Positions 5,784-10,571 of a stretch of 10,571 bases of DNA are shown here, piece after piece; positions within the stretch are counted from its first letter, which is position 1, and each line of letters opens with the position of its first letter. Below the pieces are notes generated by a model. It had not been told where the DNA came from. It did no database searches and was given only the letters and a program-made list of their open reading frames with translations. This DNA is from Oscillospiraceae bacterium. GTDB lineage: Bacteria > Bacillota_A > Clostridia > Oscillospirales > Ruminococcaceae. Both the position numbers and the translations under genes were made by a program. The DNA is taken from assembly GCA_017414145.1 (NCBI GenBank), contig JAFPQL010000276.1, forward strand, positions 1 to 10,571. Reading direction: 5' to 3'.

Positions 5784-6992
5784 ATGCTGAACGGAAAGAC
5801 CGTTGTGCTTGCTGTGACCGGCAGCATCGCCGCCTACAAAATCCCGAACCTTGTCCGGATGCTGACTGCGCTGCACTGCAATGTGCAGGTTCTGATGACG
5901 CAGAACGCCACACAGTTCATCAACCCGATCACCTTTGAGACGCTGACTTCCAACAAGTGCCTGATTGACACCTTTGACCGGAATTTCCAGTACAGTGTCG
6001 AGCATGTGGCGCTGGCCAAGCAGGCGGATGTCGTCATGATTGCACCGGCATCTGCAAATGTCATCGGCAAGATTGCCTGCGGCATCGCGGACGATATGCT
6101 GACGACGACGGTCATGGCGTGTCCGTGCAAAAAGATCGTCGTGCCGGCGATGAACCATAATATGTATCACAATCCGATCGTTGAAGACAATCTCCGGCGC
6201 CTTGCCGCATTCGGCTATGAAATTGCCGTGCCGGATACAGGGCGTCTGGCAAACGGCGACACCGGAGACGGCAGAATGCCGGAGGAAAGTGTGCTGTTTC
6301 AGTACATTATGCGGGAGATTGCGCACGGGAAGGATCTGACCGGAAAGCGCGTGCTGGTGACGGCGGGCGCCACCCGTGAGGCACTGGATCCGGTGCGGTT
6401 CATCACGAACCGTTCCACCGGAAAAATGGGCTTTGCCGTGGCACAGGCTGCCGTGCGGCGCGGCGCGGAGGTCACGCTGGTTGCCGCGCATACCGACGCT
6501 GTTCCGCCGCGCTTTGCGGAGCTGGTGCGGGTCGAATCCGCCGCGGAGATGTTCCGCGCCGTGTCCGAACGGTCTGCGGAGGCGGATATCGTCGTCATGG
6601 CTGCCGCCGTCGCGGACTATACGCCGGTCAAGGTCGCAGACCAGAAGATCAAGAAATCGGACGGCGCCCTCGTGATCGAGATGCAGCGGACGGAGGACAT
6701 TCTCCGCTGGCTCGGTGCGCACCGCCGCGCAGGGCAGTTCCTCTGCGGCTTCTCGATGGAAACCGAAAACCTGATCGAAAATTCGCGCAGAAAGCTGGCA
6801 TCCAAGCGCTGCGACATGATCTGCGCAAACAGCCTGCGCACGGCGGGTGCGGGCTTCGGCACCGATACAAACATCCTGACGCTCATCACGGCAGAGGATG
6901 AAACCGAGCTGGAGCTGATGTCAAAGGAGCAGGCCGCAGACCGCATTCTCGACAGGATTGCGGCAGCATTCAGCAGCGATGCCGCGCAGTAA
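5784..6992 (+). CDS. coaBC: Bifunctional CoaBC: phosphopantothenate-cysteine ligase / phosphopantothenoylcysteine decarboxylase
   Basis: CoaBC couples 4'-phosphopantothenate to cysteine with CTP (CoaB) and decarboxylates the product to 4'-phosphopantetheine with FMN (CoaC). The 402-residue length is normal. The CoaC domain (1 to about 180) shows GSIAAYK (13-19), the catalytic His74 in EHVALAKQAD, PASAN (88-92), ADDMLT (102-107) and PAMNHNM (121-127). The CoaB domain (185-402) shows VTAGATREALDPVRFITNRSTGKMG (starting at 192), AAAVADY (273-279), KIKK (288-291), and KLASK (337-341) with the likely catalytic lysine. One oddity: the flap motif LACGD has become LANGD (155-159), so the cysteine equivalent to E. 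coli Cys158 is Asn157. The ATG at 5784 has GGAGG 9 nt upstream; the in-frame ATG at 5679 precedes the promoter and is rejected. The only plus-strand gene here, divergent from panT-coaX. Confidence 0.96.
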   Translation: MLNGKTVVLAVTGSIAAYKIPNLVRMLTALHCNVQVLMTQNATQFINPITFETLTSNKCLIDTFDRNFQYSVEHVALAKQADVVMIAPASANVIGKIACGIADDMLTTTVMACPCKKIVVPAMNHNMYHNPIVEDNLRRLAAFGYEIAVPDTGRLANGDTGDGRMPEESVLFQYIMREIAHGKDLTGKRVLVTAGATREALDPVRFITNRSTGKMGFAVAQAAVRRGAEVTLVAAHTDAVPPRFAELVRVESAAEMFRAVSERSAEADIVVMAAAVADYTPVKVADQKIKKSDGALVIEMQRTEDILRWLGAHRRAGQFLCGFSMETENLIENSRRKLASKRCDMICANSLRTAGAGFGTDTNILTLITAEDETELELMSKEQAADRILDRIAAAFSSDAAQ

Positions 6993-7010
6993 CCCGCAGA
7001 ACAGACAAAG

Positions 7011-7064
7011 CCGCAGGAGACATTCTCTCTCAAACAGAGAACGCCTCCTGCGGTCTTTTATTTT
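7011..7064 (+). terminator. Terminator of coaBC, overlapping the convergent lipoprotein gene
   Basis: CCGCAGGAG (7011-7019) pairs with CTCCTGCGG (7045-7053), and inside it TTCTCT pairs with AGAGAA around a 7-nt loop. The T-rich tail TCTTTTATTTT follows on the plus strand. The opposite strand has the same stem but a poorer T tail, so it may act weakly for the lipoprotein gene too, whose stop codon (7060-7058) lies in the tail. Confidence 0.87.
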
Positions 7065-7504
7065 CCGGTGCTGCAAATGAATTCCTTATCCTTTATTATG
7101 AGCTTTACCTGTGATTGTTCCTCCGTATACTCTACCTTCAGCGATGCTTCCCCCGTGCCGTCAAAATCCGAAACAGAGATCACATTCTGCCTGTCACCCG
7201 GCTTGAATTCATAGGAATAAGGGGCGGCCATACACGCCAGAGCATTCTGCCGGTATTGGTTCCAATCTACATCCTGTCCCTCCAGACCGCGCTGTAAATA
7301 GGAGAGATAATAGTCTGTATCGCAGTTTACAAAGCTGAATTCGGTTTCAGAGAGCACAATCGCTTCGGCCTGCGCCGTTTGTTCTCCGTTCAGGTAATAG
7401 GTGCCGTAATGCGGTGCAGTTCGTTCCCGGGCGCCGCATCCGCAGAGCAGGCAGGATAGCAGCAGGGACGCTGCCGGTGCCGCAATAATCTTTGATTTGA
7501 ACAT
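7058..7504 (-). CDS. Small predicted lipoprotein, function unknown
   Basis: 148 residues from the start used here. The N-terminus is a signal peptide with a short basic region (FKSK), a hydrophobic stretch and a lipobox ending LCGC, so the mature protein should be lipid-anchored on the outer face of the cytoplasmic membrane. The remaining 125 or so residues hold a YGTYYLNGEQ start and an acidic middle with many aromatic residues; it looks like a small beta-rich extracytoplasmic domain, with no motif I can name. Two adjacent ATGs are possible. The second (7504) is preferred because AAGGAG is then 7 nt upstream rather than 4. It lies 105 bp after a larger lipoprotein gene on the same strand, with no clear promoter or terminator between, so the two may be co-transcribed. 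Convergent with coaBC. Confidence 0.75.
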   Translation of the reverse strand: MFKSKIIAAPAASLLLSCLLCGCGARERTAPHYGTYYLNGEQTAQAEAIVLSETEFSFVNCDTDYYLSYLQRGLEGQDVDWNQYRQNALACMAAPYSYEFKPGDRQNVISVSDFDGTGEASLKVEYTEEQSQVKLIIKDKEFICSTGK

Positions 7505-7609
7505 CATGATACTCCTTTCAGTGCAAAAATGAATGATTCAGAATTTGGTACAGATAAACGACAGGTGATTTTGTATGCGTGATTGTGTCAGGAGGCTGCT
7601 GCGGATGAT

Positions 7610-8461
7610 TCACTTGACATTGAAGCTCTCAATGACTTTACCGTACAGCTCGTCCCGCGTGTCAGTCTGGTCAAAGAGGTACAGCACGCATTCATATTTT
7701 CCGTCCGCACAGGGGAATTCCAGAATCATGCCGTAGCCGTCGCCTCTGGGCAGTGCGCCGTATCTGCCGGAGAAAGCCGTCAGAGCCATCGTGAACGACC
7801 GCCCGTCAGCGTAATGCTGCTCTTCGGATTCGAGTTCGGTGAAATCCTTGGCCTTGAAATCATGTTCCGCGGTCTTTCTGACATCGAAGTTCAGCCCTTT
7901 TTCGCGGATATACAGCCGGATGGCGTCGGTTTCCAGATATTGCCGGTTGCCGACGCGTGTGGGATTGAGCCGGTATGCGCTATAGAGCGCCCGCGGGCCG
8001 TACAGCTCCAGATCGTTGATATGAAACTGTCCCACATTCAACTTTTTCACTTTCCAGATGCCGTCATTGTCATCATCGCTCTGATAGCTGCTGTTGAACA
8101 GAAAAATGCTCGGAAATGCGAAGGAAAGGCCGATCTCCTCGATATTGTATTGGTGCAGCTCCTCCTTGACCGCGGGCAGTGTCCCCTGCACGATGCTGCC
8201 GGACTGTGTGCCGGACTGGGCTTTTGCGGTGCCGGTGCCGGAAGCCGCAGTGGTCTGCGTCGTGACGGAGCCGGTGCCGGCGGCTGTATCAGCCGGCAGA
8301 GCGGTGGTTTCTGTGACGGTTAGAGCCGCTTCGGTCGCAGTGACTTCGTCATCGGGCGGCGCTGTGTTTTTCGGTGCCTGAGGGCTGCCCTTGCCGCAGC
8401 CGGTCAGCAGAGATGCTGCCAGCACTGCGCAGAGCAGGCTGCGTTCGGTTTTTTTGTTCAT
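7610..8461 (-). CDS. Predicted lipoprotein with a long Thr/Ala/Gly linker, function unknown
   Basis: 283 residues. MNKKTERSLL plus a hydrophobic run and the lipobox LTGC (19-22) form a lipoprotein signal peptide. Residues 23 to about 97 are low-complexity, rich in Thr, Ala, Gly, Ser and Pro, a typical spacer through the cell wall. Residues 103-283 form a folded domain that begins YNIEEIGLSFAFPSIF and ends YGKVIESFNVK. This start and end pattern recalls PsbP/Mog1-like lipoprotein domains, but the match is weak and I do not assign it. The ATG at 8461 is preceded closely by GGGGAGGAACC. Longer in-frame starts (up to 8665) would precede the promoter at 8570-8542 and would place the signal peptide inside the protein, so they are rejected. 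The gene has its own promoter and follows the his terminator. Confidence 0.8.
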   Translation of the reverse strand: MNKKTERSLLCAVLAASLLTGCGKGSPQAPKNTAPPDDEVTATEAALTVTETTALPADTAAGTGSVTTQTTAASGTGTAKAQSGTQSGSIVQGTLPAVKEELHQYNIEEIGLSFAFPSIFLFNSSYQSDDDNDGIWKVKKLNVGQFHINDLELYGPRALYSAYRLNPTRVGNRQYLETDAIRLYIREKGLNFDVRKTAEHDFKAKDFTELESEEQHYADGRSFTMALTAFSGRYGALPRGDGYGMILEFPCADGKYECVLYLFDQTDTRDELYGKVIESFNVK

Positions 8462-8541
8462 GGTTCCTCCCCGTGCCGGCAGATTTCCGTTGCCGCCGGC
8501 TTCTGAATCGTCTGTCAGTATGCGGACACACTGCATGGAAT

Positions 8542-8570
8542 ATGATACCACTTTCCTGCGGAAATGACAA
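8542..8570 (-). promoter_or_regulatory. Promoter of the lipoprotein genes
   Basis: TTGTCA (8570-8565), 17 nt, TATCAT (8547-8542) on the minus strand, with TGG before the -10 box (extended -10). About 80 nt upstream of the lipoprotein start codon. Confidence 0.82.
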
Positions 8571-8640
8571 GTCCTGCACGCTGATTTTGTCGCAGATTCA
8601 TGAAAAATCTGTGCTTTAGCACGAAATTTCTTCCGCTGAA

Positions 8641-8682
8641 GGACAAGGAAAACCGGCTGGGGCATTCCGCCGGCAGCCGGTT
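8641..8682 (-). terminator. Terminator after hisC
   Basis: On the minus strand AACCGGCTG (8682-8674) pairs perfectly over 9 bp with CAGCCGGTT (8659-8651) around a 14-nt loop. The tail TTTTCCTTGTCC is only moderately T-rich. It begins 7 nt after the hisC stop codon. Confidence 0.72.
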
Positions 8683-8689
8683 GTCTGAA

Positions 8690-9742
8690 TCATTTTGGCT
8701 GAAGAATGTTCTCCAGCTCGCTGAGCAGCAGCGTATGCTCGCGGCGGGTTCCCGCACAGATGCGCAGGCCGTTCGGGAAGCATCTTACCGCGATGCCCGC
8801 CTTCAGAAGCGCATCGTAGATTTCCTTTGCGTACGCGGTTTTTACAAAGACGAAGTTGGTGCGCGGCGCGTAAACCGCGTCGATCAGCTCCGGATACTGC
8901 CGTGCGAGATCGGTCAGCGCGGTGTAGAGCCGCTGCGTCTGCACGACGATTTCATCGCGGCAGTTATTCAGGAGCGCCTGCTCCCGCAGCACGGACGCGC
9001 AGATCATCTGCGACACGGCATCGCAGTTATAGGGCGATTTTGCGGCGCGCAGCAGACCGGTTTTGTAGGGGTCCATGACAGCGAAGCCCATACGGGCGGC
9101 GGCAAGTCCGATCGCCTTTGAGCAGGTGCGCAGCACGATCAGATTGTCATATTTCGTGACGAGATCGAGCACAGACTCGTCCCAGAAGTCCATGTACGCC
9201 TCGTCTACGATGATGAGGCAGTCCGGCGCGGATTCGATCAGCCGGATGACCTCTGTGCGCGGAATGCCGAGCGAGGTCGGGTTGCACGGATTGGAGAACA
9301 CGACTGCCTGTGCCGACTGACACGCGGCAATCAGCTTTGTCATGTCGATTTGCAGATTGTCCTCTTTTTCGACGGTGACGACATTCAGCTCCGCGAGCTT
9401 TGCGTAAAAGGCGTACATCGAAAAGTCCGGCGAAACCGTGACGAGCGTCGCGCCCTTTTCGAGGAAGCAGGTCAGCAGCAGCGTGATGATTTCGTCCGAG
9501 CCGTTTCCGGCGGTCACGCAGTCTGCCGGAATCTTGTAAAAGTCCGCAAATGCGCTGACGACTTCGGACGCCAGCGAATCCGGATACCGGTTCAGTTCAA
9601 TCTGTTCGAGACGGTCTGCGAGCTTGGCCTTTAAGACGGCGGGCAGATCAAAATAGGATTCGTTGGCATCGAGCCGGACGGCATAGCTGCCGGTAATCGG
9701 GTCATATGCCTTGAGCTTTGTGACTTTTTCGGGCAGTTTCAT
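8690..9742 (-). CDS. hisC: Histidinol-phosphate aminotransferase
   Basis: HisC is a PLP-dependent class II-like aminotransferase (fold type I) that converts imidazole acetol phosphate to histidinol phosphate using glutamate. The 350-residue length is normal. Motifs in order: RLDANES (23-29), NRYPD (51-55), AGNGSDEII (78-86), SNPCNPT (150-156) with the PLP-contacting Asn151, DEAYMDF (180-186), the PLP lysine Lys209 in TCSKAIGLAAARMGF (206-220), and the substrate-phosphate-binding region RICAGT near the C-terminus. The ATG at 9742 lies 6 bp after the hisD stop codon. Its ribosome binding site GAGGAG is formed by the final glutamate codons of hisD, so the genes should be translationally coupled. 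A terminator follows, so the his transcript ends here rather than continuing into hisB. Confidence 0.96.
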   Translation of the reverse strand: MKLPEKVTKLKAYDPITGSYAVRLDANESYFDLPAVLKAKLADRLEQIELNRYPDSLASEVVSAFADFYKIPADCVTAGNGSDEIITLLLTCFLEKGATLVTVSPDFSMYAFYAKLAELNVVTVEKEDNLQIDMTKLIAACQSAQAVVFSNPCNPTSLGIPRTEVIRLIESAPDCLIIVDEAYMDFWDESVLDLVTKYDNLIVLRTCSKAIGLAAARMGFAVMDPYKTGLLRAAKSPYNCDAVSQMICASVLREQALLNNCRDEIVVQTQRLYTALTDLARQYPELIDAVYAPRTNFVFVKTAYAKEIYDALLKAGIAVRCFPNGLRICAGTRREHTLLLSELENILQPK

Positions 9743-9748
9743 CTGCGG

Positions 9749-10571
9749 TTACTCCTCCTCAAAACGGACGGCGATGGCGTTGGCGTGCGCGGTCAGTCCC
9801 TCTTTGTTGGCGACCAGAATGATGTCATCCTTTGCCGCACGGAGGGCATCCTCGGTGTAGTAGATGTAGCTGGAACGCTTGATGAAGCTGTAAACGGACA
9901 GCGGTGAGAAGAACCGCGCCGTGCCGGAGGTCGGCAGAACATGGTTCGGGCCGGCATAGTAATCGCCGAGCGGCTCGGAGGCATAGGTGCCGAGGAACAC
10001 AGAGCCGGCGTTGTCGAGCCTGCCGATGTATTCAAGCGGATTCTGCATGAGAACCTCAAGGTGCTCCGGAGCCACTTCGTTGGCGAGTGCGACCGCCTGC
10101 TCCGGGGTATCGCAGATCAGAATTGCGCCGAAATTGTCCAGCGAGGCGCGGATGATTTCGCTGCGGCTGAGATAGGTAAGCTGCCGCTCAAATTCCTTCT
10201 GGGTCTCGGCCGCGACGCGCTCGGAGGTTGTGACGAGAATCGCGGATGCGAGCCGGTCGTGCTCTGCCTGCGACATGAGGTCTGCCGCAACATACTTCGG
10301 ATTTGCGGTGTCATCCGCCATGACCAGCACCTCGCTCGGTCCGGCGACCATGTCGATATCGACCACGCCGTAGAGCAGACGCTTTGCCGTTGCGACAAAA
10401 ATATTGCCCGGTCCGACGATCTTGTCCACACGCGGAATCGTGTCCGTGCCGTAGGCGAGTGCCGCGACAGCCTGCGCACCGCCCATGAGGAAGATGCGGT
10501 CCACGCCGCAGAGCGATGCCGCGACGAGAATATCGGGATTCGGCTTGCCGTCCTTTGCGGGCGGCGTGACC
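9749..10571 (-). CDS. hisD: Histidinol dehydrogenase, 5' part outside the window
   Basis: HisD is a zinc enzyme that oxidises L-histidinol to L-histidine in two NAD-dependent steps, the end of the pathway. 273 residues are visible of about 430; the N-terminal third is beyond the right edge. The frame is open to the edge, beginning [14 protein letters not shown]. Family motifs follow in order: [40 protein letters not shown], the zinc-ligand region [10 protein letters not shown] (Gln and His), VAPEHLEVL with the catalytic Glu-His pair, [20 protein letters not shown] (zinc-ligand Asp), and the C-terminal AHANAIAVR with the last zinc histidine. It ends FEEE, whose codons carry the hisC ribosome binding site. 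All catalytic features visible here are intact. Confidence 0.97.
   Translation of the reverse strand, partial: VTPPAKDGKPNPDILVAASLCGVDRIFLMGGAQAVAALAYGTDTIPRVDKIVGPGNIFVATAKRLLYGVVDIDMVAGPSEVLVMADDTANPKYVAADLMSQAEHDRLASAILVTTSERVAAETQKEFERQLTYLSRSEIIRASLDNFGAILICDTPEQAVALANEVAPEHLEVLMQNPLEYIGRLDNAGSVFLGTYASEPLGDYYAGPNHVLPTSGTARFFSPLSVYSFIKRSSYIYYTEDALRAAKDDIILVANKEGLTAHANAIAVRFEEE

Noticed and set aside
5439..6722. Open frame of 427 codons on the minus strand
   Set aside because: It lies antisense to coaBC and across the panT promoter and leader, shows no family motif and is rich in His/Arg, as expected for a shadow frame in GC-rich DNA.
7508..7609. Separate promoter for the small lipoprotein gene
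   Set aside because: No pair of -35 and -10 boxes with proper spacing was found; co-transcription with the upstream lipoprotein gene is simpler.
8598..8625. Small hairpin GTGC-TTTA-GCAC near an A/T-rich flank as a second his terminator
   Set aside because: The stem has only 4 bp and the flanks pair poorly; the 9-bp hairpin at 8641-8682 is a better candidate.
9281..9295. HisC motif NPCNPTS in place of NPNNPTG as a damaged active site
   Set aside because: The PLP-contacting Asn and the second Asn-Pro are kept, and Cys at the variable position is, to my knowledge, seen in other HisC proteins.
1..10571. Search for CRISPR arrays, tRNAs, rRNA, insertion sequences and defence genes
   Set aside because: No repeat-spacer pattern, transposase motif, cloverleaf or defence domain was seen; the gene content is core metabolism.

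Overview
The window looks like a chromosomal segment from a moderately high-GC Firmicute of class Clostridia, most likely a Ruminococcaceae/Oscillospiraceae-type gut anaerobe. This is inferred from near-consensus sigma-A promoters, strong AAGGAGG-type ribosome binding sites, an FMN riboswitch in front of ribD, a type III pantothenate kinase next to an ECF transporter S component, and the protein sequences. All genes but one (coaBC) lie on the minus strand. No mobile element, tRNA, rRNA or CRISPR array is visible. This is housekeeping cofactor and amino acid territory.

Layout in the direction of minus-strand transcription. (1) 10571-9749 is the 3' two thirds of hisD, followed 6 bp later by hisC (9742-8690) and a terminator at 8682-8641. 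(2) An own promoter (8570-8542) drives a lipoprotein gene (8461-7610) that probably continues into a second small lipoprotein gene (7504-7058). (3) coaBC runs the other way (5784-6992) and ends in a terminator that overlaps the 3' end of the second lipoprotein gene. (4) Divergent from coaBC, a promoter at 5650-5622 makes a leader of about 230 nt, then a pantothenate-type ECF S component gene (5386-4754) and coaX (4741-3974), ending in a strong terminator at 3955-3920. (5) A single gene (3835-2876) with its own consensus promoter encodes a cysteine-rich protein resembling the U32/UbiV family. (6) A perfect consensus promoter (2854-2826) starts the riboflavin operon: FMN riboswitch, attenuator terminator, ribD, ribE (TTG start inside ribD), and ribBA, which runs off the left edge.

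The central block is a coenzyme A module: uptake of pantothenate (S component), its phosphorylation (CoaX), and conversion of 4'-phosphopantothenate to 4'-phosphopantetheine (CoaBC), transcribed divergently from a shared 397-bp intergenic region. The riboflavin operon feeds FMN, the cofactor of the CoaC half of CoaBC.

The most interesting signal is in the panT-coaX leader (5595-5422, minus strand). It folds by hand into a riboswitch-like three-way junction: a 15-position closing stem (14 paired), a long arm with two symmetrical GA/GA internal loops, and a short hairpin capped by a GUAA tetraloop. Several G-U pairs show that the folded strand is the transcribed one. I do not recognise it as any riboswitch class I know, so it is a candidate new regulatory RNA of CoA/pantothenate metabolism. 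Second, the CoaC domain of CoaBC has Asn where the E. coli enzyme has its flap cysteine.
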